From Laguncularia racemosa (Eukaryota; Streptophyta; Magnoliopsida; Myrtales; Combretaceae), in assembly GCA_037954665.1 (NCBI GenBank), contig JBBMOL010000021.1:496001-560000 (forward strand): a stretch of 64,000 nucleotides of DNA. Direction: 5' to 3'. The notes under the pieces are model-generated. The model ran no database searches. It was not told where the DNA came from and was given only the letters and a program-made list of their open reading frames with translations. Below are positions 1-11,329 of the stretch, piece after piece (positions within the stretch are counted from its first letter, which is position 1; every line of letters starts with the position of its first letter). The position numbers and the translations under genes are program-made.

Positions 1-1203
1 ATTCACGACGGATACTTAATGAAAGGGAATCACCTGTGTATCCCTGAGTCGTCCTTACGGGAAAAACTTATCTAAGACCTGCATGGTGTTGGATTAGCAA
101 GACATATAGGCAGAGATAAGACCCTAGCTGCAGTTGCCAGAAGGTATTTTTAGCCTCAGTTAAGGAAGGATGTGTATAGAATTGTGGAAAGGTGTTATAT
201 TTGCCAAGTGTCGAAGGGGCAATCCTAGAACACTGGCCTGTATACTCCTCTCCCTGTGCCGGCAAACATTTGGGAGGACCTGTCGATGGACTTTGTACTT
301 GGTTTGCCTCGTACCCAACGAGGTGCAGACTCTGTTTTTATTGTAGTTGATAGGTTTTCCAAGATGGCGCACTTTATTCCCTGCAGGAAGACCGCTGATG
401 CACGGGCAATCGCATGGCTATTCTTTAAGAAAGTGGTGCGCCTACATAGGGTCCCAAAGTCCATTACCTCCGACAGAGATAGCAAGTTCCTTAGCCATTT
501 TTGGAGGACTCTCTAGTACATGTTTGACTCATCTCTGAATTACAGCAGCACAGCTCATCCTCAAACCGATGGTCAAACGGAAGTAACCAACCGGACCCTC
601 AGAAACCTCATTAGAAGCATTTGCCGTAAGAAGCCAGGGCAGTGGGATCAAGCGTTGGCTCAAGCTAAATTCACTTACAATAGTTCTGTCCATCGAACTA
701 TTGGAAGATTACCGTTCTCAGTAGTGTACACCAAAATGCCACAACATGCGCTGGACCTAATCAAGTTACCCAAGGGTATGGTGGGTGACGTCGCTGCTAA
801 GCATATGGCGGAACAATGCCAAACCACCACAGCAAAAGTCAAACGAAAAATAGAAGAAGCCAATACCCGATATAAAGGGGCTGCGAATAAGCATAGACAG
901 AAGAAACTGTTTGACATGGGCGATCAGGTAATGATTTATCTTCGGAAAGAGCGTTTCCCTGCGGGCAGATATGGGAAACTCCAACCAAAGAAATATAGGC
1001 CTTATGAAGTAGTGCGCAAGATAAATGACAACGCGTACATTGTACAGCTTCCCAAAGATATGAACATCTCCTACACTTTTAATGTGGCGGATTTATCTCT
1101 TTTCCACCTCGATGACACACTGTTATATCTTGAAGAGAACTCAGGGTCAAGTTCTTCATTGGTGGGAGAGAATGATGCGGACATCATGGCGGACACGAGT
1201 TGA
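1..1203 (+). pseudogene. Ty3/gypsy pol 3' end (integrase), broken
   Basis: This is the C-terminal part of a Ty3/gypsy polyprotein, cut by the window edge. Bases 1-240 translate to a damaged HHCC zinc finger with several stops. From about 256 the integrase core is clear: SMDFVLGLP with the first Asp, VFIVVDRFSKMAHFIP, SDRDSKFLSHFW with the second Asp, then HPQTDGQTEVTNRTL with the Glu. The tail has KINDNAYIVQLP and FNVADL and ends at 1203. I see no chromodomain after it; it reads most like CRM-type or related chromovirus integrases, which is inference. An in-frame TAG at 514-516 replaces an expected Trp (FWRTL*YMF), so the copy is not functional. It runs directly into an LTR. Confidence 0.9.
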
Positions 1204-1239
1204 TATACGGTCGTATATCATGTCAGGGAACTTCCAAAA

Positions 1240-1445
1240 ACACACACGGCTTCATACACGGCCAGGAGGCACGGCCGTGTGAGATGCCTGAATGATTCCT
1301 AGAAACGTACATGGCCAGGAGGCATGGCCATGTGTTCTGTCAGGATCTCTCCCAAAAGCATGCACGGCTAGGAGACACGGCCGTGTATTACGCCAGAAAT
1401 ATTCTTAGAAGCATACACGGCTTTCAGGTACGGCTGTGTATACGA
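1240..1445 (+). repeat. Tandem palindromic repeats in U3
   Basis: Four copies of a unit of about 53 bp sit here, starting near 1257, 1311, 1364 and 1417. Each contains a head-to-head pair such as CACGGCC...GGCCGTG, separated by AGGAGGCA or a variant. Copy 2 has compensating changes on both arms (ATGGCC...GGCCAT), so pairing is kept while the sequence changed. Confidence 0.8.
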
Positions 1446-1522
1446 CAGATGACGGATGTATATACTTATATTTATTTCCATGTGTACATCTATATTTCCT
1501 TTTTTACGTATTTTCCAGAGGA

Positions 1523-1531
1523 GTATATATA
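1523..1531 (+). promoter_or_regulatory. LTR TATA box
   Basis: GTATATATAG lies in the gypsy LTR about 80 bases after the palindrome array, which is the usual place for an LTR promoter. There is no independent evidence for the transcription start. Confidence 0.5.
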
Positions 1532-1720
1532 GTTGCTAAGTCATTTTAGGGTTACACATTACTCAATATTCAATATACACTTTTAGAGAAGAGTTTCTCT
1601 ACTTTATCGGTTGTGCGCAATCGAGGTTTTTCCAAGGGATAATTCATATTTATTATTTTCTTGTTGCAGAACCAATCCTAGAATTGGACTCGTATCGTTT
1701 ATGCTTTCTGCGCTGCGTCA

Positions 1721-2428
1721 TAATGCTACTCAACTATGTGAAAACATATGAGTAGCACCCAAGTGATCCAAATGTGCATGCTGCTTTTGCAGAAATGTGG
1801 TAGGACATTAATTAGATTCCCAGAGTATGACTCCTATTAGACCTAGAGGATAGAAAATAATATTCAATGTTAACGATCAATATGATGAAATGAAAAAAAA
1901 AAAAAAAGGTAACTAAAATCCTGTTCATTGTTCTGCTTATTGAGTGCATCCCAATATGTACCTACAAACATAGGTCGAGTGAAGCTAAGTCTCATTTTGC
2001 GTGTTCTAATGTGAGGCCAAGGGAGCTCCACTTTCTATAATTAGTTCGTGTTTGGTAAGGGGCTATGTAGGGGAATCTATCCCAAGCCCACACCTACAGG
2101 AGAATGGTAACCCCTATAATCTCGTATGCCAACAATGATGATGTGATATAAAGTTGGCAATGTAATTAAGCCAGATACATGGACCCCCAGCTATACATCT
2201 TAGCAATGTCAAAATGCTCCAACAGAAACAAAAACATCACATGGACAAGGATGTTGGATTTATCGGCGAAGATAAATCCCCCCAATAGCTACAATATATA
2301 CGCATACGTATAGTGATGAATTTTCTCTGCATTGGCATCGGTTAGAAGGATCTAAAACATATCACGAAGTCATGTCATGCTAATGTGACCCCCTTACCAC
2401 TAGACCTCAGCCTCACTCCCAACAATCT
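1721..2428 (-). pseudogene. Plant mobile domain (PMD) fragment, copy B
   Basis: This segment is a direct duplicate of 3539-4251, with scattered substitutions and small indels. On the minus strand it encodes the middle of a PMD protein (PF10536, the family of MAIL1/MAIN and of PMD-carrying transposons): LLGGFIFADKS-like, SWGSxCLA-like and LLQVWAWDR-like blocks, all with stops. The copy ends at 1721 where the gypsy LTR begins and at 2428 where homology to copy A stops inside an exon. It is a truncated duplicate, not a gene. Confidence 0.75.
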
Positions 2429-2804
2429 AAAGTACAAACCCAATGTACGCCTTTAATTTTACAAAATTTTACAAAATTAAAAGCACAAACAAGGTCCGTG
2501 TCTTTAGTACAAATTGTGTTGGGTATGGACAATGACTAAAATAAATTAATAACATATAAAATTAATAACAAAAAATAAATTGCTATCCTATCATATTCTT
2601 TCCCCTAGTGAGCCGTCTAGCCAGTCGAACAATATACATTCATGGGCTCTCTTGACGGCCTTAGATGTAGAGTAAAAGTAGTTTGTTACTCCTATGTTGG
2701 ATCCTGCTAGGAGGTATCATCAAACGTTTGGAGAGGCACTAGACTCCACTTTGTAGAACCATGTAATAATTCTTCTTGATATATTAGTTGTTTACTAAAG
2801 CGTT
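2429..2804. other. Spacer between PMD copies
   Basis: No gene is visible. Bases 2440-2520 (ACGCCTTTAATTTTAC..., TTTAGTACAAATT) read, on the opposite strand, like the stretch at 6308-6400, giving an inverted pair on either side of PMD copy A. Confidence 0.5.
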
Positions 2805-4570
2805 TCTTCTATGGCGTAGGTGGTGTAGGGATAAGACCACTAACAGAATGACAATGTGATGTTACATATGTATTGAAAATTGGGCCCAAGCTATCATACA
2901 TCACATCGGAATCCAATTGGGAACTGTTGGTCTTATGTTGGATTCTCTTGTGCCTCACCCTAGTTTTAAGGTTGTTGATGTCCCGCAGTTCTATGACGCA
3001 CAAGAATCAACTGCAATTGGAACATTTCAGTTGGTTGTGCCTCAACCTCTGTGACATACTACTACTACTACACTTGTGGATACAGCGTTACCCCTCGTGG
3101 TGATGCATGAAATGAAGATAATGAGGAGTTATTCTAACGGTCATGTCAAGATCTGATGATAGGTAGATTTGTCTTAACATATTACCCTGCATAGTACAAC
3201 AAAATGTAAATTAAATAAGAAATGGTTATACAATAATTCATTTAGCTAGTGTTCATGTTATACTTACCAGAAATCCAAGAACAGCTCTCGTGCGTCCGAT
3301 ATATCACCAATTGATCAATCCGTACCATTGCATGTATTCCTCATGCACATTACTAGGGCTCTCTATGTATACCACATGATTAACACGTTGTTTCCTCATA
3401 GATATATATGTTGCATGCTACATCGGCTAATCCACAACAACCCTCCCGTGTAAGTCGATTTGATAGAGCTCCAGTTGTGTGTTCACCGATTGTGGGATAT
3501 AATGAAACCCCCTAAACTACCTTACAACTTAGTCAGGGTAATGCTACTCAACTATGTGAAAACATATGAGTAGCACCTAAGTGATCCAAATGTGCATGCT
3601 GCTTTTGTAGAAATGTGGTAGGACATTAATTAGATTCCAGAATATGACTCCTATTAGACCTAGAGGATAGAAATAATATTCAATGTTAACAATCAATATG
3701 ATGAAATGGAAAAAAAAAAGGGGGGGGGGGGCGGGGGGGTGTAACTTTGTTCATTGTTTTGCCTATTGAGCACATCTCAATATGTGCCTATAAACATGGG
3801 TCGAGTGAAGTTAAGTGTCATTTTGCGTGTTCCAATGTGCGGCCAAGAGAGCTTCAGTTTCTGTAATTAGTTCATGTTGAGTAAGGGGCTATGTAAGGGA
3901 ATCTATCCCAAGCCCATACCTGTAGAAGAATGGCAACCCCTTTAATCATGTGTGTCAACGGTGATGATGCGATACAAAGTTGGCAATATAACTAAGCTAA
4001 ACACATGGACCCCCAACTATACGTCGTAGCAATGTTGAAATGCTCCAGCAAAGACAAAAACATCATGTAGACGAGGATGCTGGATTTATCAGCAAAGATA
4101 AATCCCCCCAGTAGTTGCAATATATACGTACGCGTATAGTGATGAATTTTCTCTACATCGACATGGATTGGAAGGATCCAAAACATATCACAAATTCATG
4201 TTATGTTAATGCGGCCCCCTTACCACTAGACCCTAGCCTCACTCCCAACAATCTCTCACATCTTGCACCTTAATCTAAGCAACTACTTCCTGTAATTGCT
4301 TAACTATCCACGAGGAGGCCTAACTAGACCTTTACATCCTACAAGGTGATATCAAACTCCCTTGTCAGCATGTAGAATATATGCGTCTTTAGCCCCCATC
4401 ACTCGACTAAGGCAACTATCACGTGCTAATCCAAATGAATGAATGGTAGGCAACTCGCACCTTCGAATCCCACCAAATGTAGGAATGGCTCAATTCGAGG
4501 ATCGACAGGATTGATGCACTCATTGCAACGAAGTAACAACTCGTGACATCAAACAACGAGCCATGATTGC
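2805..4570 (-). pseudogene. Plant mobile domain (PMD) pseudogene, copy A
   Basis: Read on the minus strand from about 4570 down, this gives the ordered blocks of a PMD protein. They are a start like DPRIEPFLHLVGFEGA, THIFYMLTREFDITL (family: ETHTFHLPxGExTITLQDV), CERLLGV, LLGGFIFADKS (in 4186-3992), YSWGSMCLA, ILLQVWAWDRFPYI, the RQFRGFHYIPQS region near 3520, DLHGRVVVD and EEYMQWYGLINW near 3320. A loose C-terminal tail reaches 2809. Family proteins act at the chromatin/RNA level or sit in transposons; the role of this copy is unknown. Many stops and frameshifts show it is dead. An A9 tract followed by a G-rich tract (3711-3737) interrupts it. A satellite lies upstream. Confidence 0.78.
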
Positions 4571-4749
4571 TCCTAAAATGATAACAAGTGAAATGCTATA
4601 CTATTGATAATGAAACATAAAGTAATCAATAAGTTAAAGGTCGTTAACCTCTCTGTTCAAGATGGTCTATGATTGATATCCCTCCTACTACGTCAAGACT
4701 AAAGAATCGAAGGGTCTAGGCTCCATTTATTATGCAACAAAATAAAAAA

Positions 4750-5880
4750 AATTAAAAATGTTACCTTTGATATCAAAATATTAATTAATAACTTATTAGC
4801 GATCAATTACTATCTAATTAATGGTTAATTAACATCAATCTAAGTTTACAACTACTTTTACAATAACACACAATGATATTACATTTACAATCAATACGAA
4901 ATTTTTTACTAATTAATTTTCTAATGATTAATTAATTATATATTAATAAATAATTACAGTTAATTCACAATTAATTAACAACTTAATTTTATAACTACTT
5001 TTATAAAAACACACAAACATATTATATTTATAATTAACATAAAAATTTTTACTAATTAATTTTTTAATAGTTAATTAATGAAATATTGACGACTAATTAC
5101 TGTTAATTAATAGTTAAGTAACAATAATTTAATTCTACAATTACTTTTACAAAAACACACAAACATATTACATTTACAATTAACATAAAAAATTTTACTA
5201 ATTAATTTTCTAACAGTTAATTAATAAAATATTAATGACTAATTACTATTAATTAATAATAATTTAATTTTGCAACTGCTTTTACAAAAATACACAAACA
5301 TATTACATTTACAATTAATACAAAATTTTTCACTAATTAATTTTCTAACTATTAATTAATGACATATTAACAACTAATTACTATTAATTAATAGTTAATT
5401 AATAATAACTTAATTTTACAACTACTTTTACAAAAGCATACAATCGTATTACATTTACAATCAATACAAAATTTTCCACTAATTAAATTTCTAATAATTA
5501 ATTAATAACATATTAACGACTAATTACTGTTAATTAACGGTTATTTAACAACAAATTATTAATTTTACAACTGCTTCTACAATAACACAAAAAGATATTA
5601 CATTTATAATCAAAATGAATTTTTTTCCTAATTAATTTTTTAATGATTAATTAATGACTAATTAACGACTAATTAGTTAGTAATTAATGATTATTTTTAC
5701 AACAATTTTCACAACTACAAATGAAGACATTTCATTTACGAAAAATATCAATTTTTTTTACTAATTCATTTTCTAATGTTAATTAAGATATACTAATGAC
5801 TAATTAATTACTAATTAACGATTAATAAACAACTATTGGTATTTTAACAAAAATAGTAGAGTACAAATAATTGCATTGAA
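4750..5880. repeat. AT-rich satellite, ~143-bp period
   Basis: The word ACATTTACAAT(C/T)AA, or a close variant, recurs near 4881, 5024, 5170, 5305, 5451, 5600 and 5732, spaced 132-149 bp. Each unit also carries ACTAATTAATTTTCTAAT, runs of TTAATTAA and AACTACTTTTACAAAAACACA. About seven diverged units are present and the last ones decay. No coding content. Confidence 0.85.
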
Positions 5881-7029
5881 TTTTTTATGCATTAATAAAA
5901 AGTAATATAATAGGAAAAATTATTTTTTTCTCGGAAAAACATACCGAAATACAACTTCACTAAAGAAGTTGAAAAATGTCTTATAAATATTTCCACACAC
6001 ATAAATGTATCAATTAAACCCATATAAAACAGAAATTAAGAAAACAAAAAGTTTCAAATTATGAGAAAGAAGAAATTGAAATGTCTGATAATAAACACAT
6101 GGACTGAGAATTCGCATTTATATTACAAACTATCAATGCAAAATTTTTTCCTGTGTATTTGAGATCACATATTGTAATACTATACAAATTTGTAATATTA
6201 CTTTATAATAATTTTTATTGGGTTGTTGTATTATTATAATTTTTATAAGTTTGCAGTATTTCTTTACATTATTGGATAGTGGAAATAATGCCAGAAAAAT
6301 ATTTTGCACAAATTTGTACTAAAGGTGCAGTCTCAATGCGTGACTTCAATTTTGCAAAATTTCACAAAACTGAAAGTGCATACTGAATCCACGCCTTTAA
6401 AACCTATTTTTTGAATAATTTTTTAGAATACTATATTTTACAATTTTTTTTTAAAAAAAATACTATATTTAATGTCTCTTCGATCATGTCCTTGATATTG
6501 TCCCAGCCACTAATAACATAATACATGCCCTACAGAGTAGAGAGAGAGTGTGTGTGTTTGTGTGTTTCTGGATGAGACATGTGGTCGTATTCTTAAGGGA
6601 AAATAAGGAAAATTATATAACAATATAACTTGTGTTTTTGCGTAATTTACAAACCTATGTCTTATCCTTTACAAATGCATGACTAATGTTACTCCTTGTT
6701 AAGTAATCATCAATCCTCCACTAAAATAGAGAGCATATAATCTGCATGTATGTTCAAATGTAATCTCATATCAGGTATACCTTATTCAAAAACTTTAAAT
6801 TTGACTAAACAATACATTCTAAAACTTTTTGATTTGTGGTTTAAAAGTGAAGAGAGTATAGTTCTTTGTCAGTTTTATGGTTTCTAAGTAAAATATACAT
6901 AAATTATGGTTTTGTGAAGGAAAACGTGTATGTCATATGTCATTTTTAAACAATTATATATTTAGAAAAAGATAAAATACATGTTAATAAATTGTAAATT
7001 AAAAAAATGCAGATCACGCTTTTACACTT
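5881..7029. other. AT-rich spacer
   Basis: No gene recognised. It holds a GT-rich microsatellite near 6541-6575. At 6308-6400 there is a stretch (TTTGTACTAAAGGTGCAG..., CAATTTTGCAAAATTTC) that resembles the reverse complement of 2440-2520. Confidence 0.5.
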
Positions 7030-7690
7030 TATCCTACTTTCAATAGTCGTAGACAGATACGGGGACGCATAAAGGAACGGATAAATCCATCCCCAATATC
7101 TCAATACAACTATGTCATGACATCAAGCATTATTATTCTGGGGGAAAAAAGGGGTGGAGCCTTAATAATGGGGACCATATACTAGGGATCCGATAGAGAT
7201 CTTCTTGCAAGTTTTCTATTAATGCAATGCTTATAAGTGGCTACTTGAAAAAAAAAAATACTTTCTTCTTACAAACGTACAACTTGATGCTATATCATTA
7301 AAGTGAACATATCTTTAGTACCTTAATCGTACAAGTGACATGAAGAAGATAGAAAGCAAGCTGCAATAGTGAAAGTTAATATAATCAATAGTTTCTTTAA
7401 GTGTGAAAATGCACAGGAGGAAAGTTGATTGGTGGTTGAATTCCCCATGCAAGTTTTGTCAAGTGTAGCTCAGCGCCGTGTGTTTCTGATGTGGAGAAAA
7501 CCCTTTTTCTTGTTGATAGTTTTCAAGTAGAAATCCAAGGTACCAAGTGGATTGCTGGATATTTGCAACTGGCACTACGCGTGGCTATTGTTATATATAT
7601 CATTTAAGATACAGTTTGAATCGACATGATAAGGAAAGAAGTAATACTTGGTAGGTTGTTTCCTATTAGGTAATATTAGAGAAAAGGAAA
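7030..7690. repeat. Segmental repeat, copy i (short)
   Basis: This is the first of three copies of a low-copy segment. It aligns with 8190-8880 and 17354-17800, with indels. The best conserved part is 7345-7500, beginning GACATGAAGAAGATAGAAAG and ending near CTCAGCGCCGTGTGTTTCTG. No ORF is conserved among the copies. Confidence 0.75.
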
Positions 7691-8085
7691 AGTAAAGGTT
7701 ATTGTAGTTTAATACTATGGATATTGATCTTTTTAAGTAAGATAAATCAAATTTAAATTCTTCATTGCAGAAAAAAAGTAGGATATATATATATATATAT
7801 ATAATGATAGCAAAATGATAACTGATGCTATTTATTTGCTTCGACCCAAGTTGCATTCAAAAGTTTCTCTTCAGTTGATTTCTTTTCTTTTCTTTTTTTT
7901 TTTTTTTGGAATTGGGAAGTTAAATATTAAAGCGATGGGAAGAATACAGATCCTTCTCTGCGTTTACAGGGAAAATCCCAAGATATATTCCCTAGCACTC
8001 CTGGAGATGACGGTGTGTACACCACTTATAATTCTAGTTGGGCAGGATCTGATTTCTTATATATATATATATATATACATATATA
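7691..8085. other. AT-rich spacer with TA repeats
   Basis: Contains TA microsatellites near 7781-7803 and 8061-8087 and a T15 tract near 7893. The ORFs here are low-complexity and I do not support them as genes. Confidence 0.5.
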
Positions 8086-10003
8086 ATCTTTGTTAGAGAT
8101 CATAGAACAAACAATTATGAGACAAAAATAAGTAAAGAAAAATACATAGAAGTCATGTGAAATACCTCAAATGAGTAGGGATAAAAAATCAAACGGGTAA
8201 GACTAAATCAATTTACTGATGGTTGTGGAGAAGTATAAAGACACACAATTATGGAAACAGATAATTTCCATTCCCAAGATCTCACTTCAACTATCTACAT
8301 TAAACATTTCGGGAAGACAGAAATTAAAGGATAGAACCTAAATTAAGGGGATCGTTTAGCTGTACACTGATCGAGATCTTCTCCTTGCAAGTTTACAAGT
8401 GACTGAATGCTAACACATGCGATCACAAAAAGATAACTTCTATTTTATTATACGTACAACTTGATGGTGTATCATTAAAGTGAAATTATAATCACTTATC
8501 AGTACTTAATTATACAAGTAATGTGACATGAAGAAGATAGAAAGCGAAGTCGCAATAGTGAAAGTTCACATAATCGATAGTTTCTTTAGGTGTATGTGAG
8601 AATGCACAGGAGGAAAGTTGATTGGTGGCTAATTCTCCATGCAAGCTTTGTCAAGTGGAGCTCAGCGCCGTATGTTTCTGATGTGGAGAAAACCTTTATA
8701 TCGTTTTGAAAATTGAGACCTTTCTAAGTGGATAGCAGCATATAATGCAACTAGTTACATACGCATGGCTATTGTTATATAAATCGTTCTAGATAGAGAC
8801 TGATTCGGCATGATGAGGAAAGCAATATACTTCGTAGGTTGTTTATTAGCACTAGGTAATATCAAAGACAAAGGGAGAACCTAAATATCAATTTATGGGA
8901 CAACTACGGACCCTAGACGTTGAAAGATAATAATATGCCCCCAACATCCTAAGAGGTGCTGAAAACGATACGACAGAACTCAATATGTACTTTAATGAGT
9001 ACCACACCATGGAAATTACGATGACTTATCGTAAAAAATTATCCTGCTCTCCAATTTATGTAATCATTTTAGATATGTAATTGCTTTATATTTTATGTAT
9101 GTATCATTATGTGCTATAGTCATTATGTTCGGTTCCCTAATGAGATTGTAATTTAATCCATATTCTCAAGGAATTTAACTCACGAATTAACACTTATTAT
9201 TGGAATTTTCTTAAGAGGATAAATTTAATAATTTTTTTTTTTTTAAAAAAAGGGTAACTTTAAAGGATCCAAATCCCTTATTATTTGCTTGTAAAGATGA
9301 ATACTAAACCATATTGTACAGTTAAGGGCTAGACTACTTTTAATACTCAATAGAATGAAAACATTAATTTTTTTAGAAAATGATTAAAAGTGCTCAATAT
9401 ATTTTATAGTACTTAAAAGGTTAAAAGAATAAATTTTTACTTTTTATCATGGCATATATATTTTAAAAATCAACCATAAATTTATCAAAAAAAAATTTAT
9501 AGTACATAATTGTTGTATAAATTTTGATACAAAAAAAAAAATTAAAGTTAGGACATAATAGTTGTATACATTTTGTTATCAACAAAAATTAATAAAAAAT
9601 ATATATGTAAAATGGAAATTGCAAATAAAGTGAAAAAAGAAATATGATATAAATATAAGCACTTTATTATTTAGTTTTACAATGACTTTGCTAGATTGTT
9701 TTATTAGTAATGTTACCAAAAAAAATTAAAAAGAAAAAACTTGTCAATATAGGTGATTAGTTAATCAATTATTTAATAATACACATTCATTGTCATAATA
9801 TTAATTGTGAAAAATTATAGTTTATTAGGTCATATGATCTCTAGTATTTATTAATAATTTATATAATAAGACCGGAACATGTGTAATTTTGAAAATATAA
9901 TTATTATTTATGTTGTATTACAAATAAAATAAAAGCATCTTAGAATAATTTATTTACTTAATTATAATTTTTTTTTATGAATAAAACTTAATGTTATCAT
10001 TTA
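8086..10003. repeat. Segmental repeat, copy ii (uninterrupted)
   Basis: This copy matches 11313-11329, 12928-13165 and 17354-18712 in order. It carries the uninterrupted sequence TTGTTAGAGATCATAG at the site where copy iii holds a copia LTR. It also carries AAGATCTCACTTCAAC at the site where copy iii holds a hAT element. Homology ends at about 10003 (ACTTAATGTTATCATT). No gene was recognised. Confidence 0.8.
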
Positions 10004-11312
10004 GGGGAGAAAGGGTATAGATAGAGCCATCCAAGCAGGGCAGGTCGTACGGTTAGACCATAAAATTTTAGCCCTCATATAAAGCAGGTTGGCCTGCATT
10101 GGCCCATAAGCCAATGCAGATTAACTTCGTATTAGCCAATTTAACTTTAAAAATATGAAAAAAAAATGAAAATTGGCCTATGGGCTAACTCACTTAACTC
10201 GTAAAAACAAAATGTGGGTTAAGTTAGAAAATTTAGCCTACATTAATCCATGAGCGAACGCAAGTTAGGATAGGCTAGTTCAATTAGCCTACTTTTCCAA
10301 CCCTAGGTGCAAAGTGGGTAAAGTATAAAACTCTTCCCGTATCCTATCATATAAGATATAAGTTCTCAAATTTTTGAAACCAAAACTATCTTATAGTATT
10401 TTGAAATCACTTTGAAATTTATACCCTATAAAACTTAAAAGGTACGTGGTACCCTATAAAATGTCTAAATTTTGACTTTTTTCTATAAATTTCAAGTTTA
10501 TATTATATTAAAAAAATAATTTACAATTGATATTACAAGTGTTTCATATGTAAAACCTATAGAACCTGTAATAAAATCTATAAAACTAAAAAAAAAAAAA
10601 AGGTCATTTTTCCTACTATTACTATTTCAAGTTTATGTGATATTACTATTTAGCAAATGGGAAAAAAAATAAAAGGAAAGAATAGAAAACATAAAGTAAA
10701 ATGAGGCACTAGGTTTAACCATTAAGAATTATTAACTTATGAGTTTGGGTTTCTTTTTTTTTTCTTTTTTTCTAAAATATTTATTGACCGAAAAAGATAA
10801 TATTGTTATTTATTATTCATTTATTAATATTATTGAATAATTTTTCATAGGGTAGGTATAGAGCATTCTGAAACCTATATGCAATATACCTTAGAGTATA
10901 GGTTTTAAGTAAATACAATATAGGAAAACTCTATATCTGTACCCTATCCTATGAGAGTAGGTTCCAAAAAATTTATACCTAGAAGGTGACTCTTAATACC
11001 CACCCTAAAGCTGTCTAATTGAGTAGGGAACAAATGGATAACCTATACAATAGAGTATTATAGAGTATCCACATTAGCGCCATATCAACGACGCATCAAT
11101 GCTATGTGTCAAATAAAGGCCACACCAACTCAAACTAACAACATTATAGCAATCAAGTGATGGAACTCCTTATTAGAACCAATTAACATAACATTAATCA
11201 CTTAAAAATTCAATCCCTTATTTAAAATTAATTCTAAACATTAATCACCTTTAGTGAAAAATTTCCCCTTATAATTCTATTTTGATCATATTTAAAACTT
11301 TTTTTTCCTCTT
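10004..11312. other. AT-rich stretch with possible hAT-derived debris
   Basis: Starts TAGGGGAGAAAGG exactly where homology between repeat copies ii and iii stops. Up to about 10310 it has repeated GGCCCATAAGCC / GGGTTAAGTTAG words and ends TTTTCCAACCCTA. That suggests a non-autonomous hAT-like element, but its terminal repeats do not pair well. The rest has repeated TACCCTATAAAA words and no gene. Confidence 0.35.
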
Positions 11313-11329
11313 TAATCTTTGTTAGAGAT

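Larger units (their letters stand above)
1201..1720 (+). mobile_element. 3' LTR of the left-edge gypsy element
   Basis: The LTR lies directly after the integrase stop. It begins TGATATACGG, overlapping the TGA stop, and ends ...CTGCGTCA at 1720. The right edge is well placed because the next base starts a PMD sequence whose duplicate at 3539 is uninterrupted there. U3 holds four palindromic repeats, a TATA box lies at 1523-1531, and an R/U5-like stretch follows. The first 20 bases form an inverted repeat, TGATATACG-GT-CGTATATCA. The 5' LTR is outside the window, so the left edge and the TSD cannot be confirmed. Confidence 0.65.

Noticed and set aside
1721..4251. The 708-bp direct repeat read as two LTRs of a small element.
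   Set aside because: Both copies encode the same middle part of a PMD protein, the homology of copy A continues past both repeat ends, and there are no TG/CA ends, PBS or PPT.
7815..8096. 93-codon ORF with poly-Phe and Tyr-Ile runs.
   Set aside because: Made of T tracts and TA microsatellites; not conserved among repeat copies.
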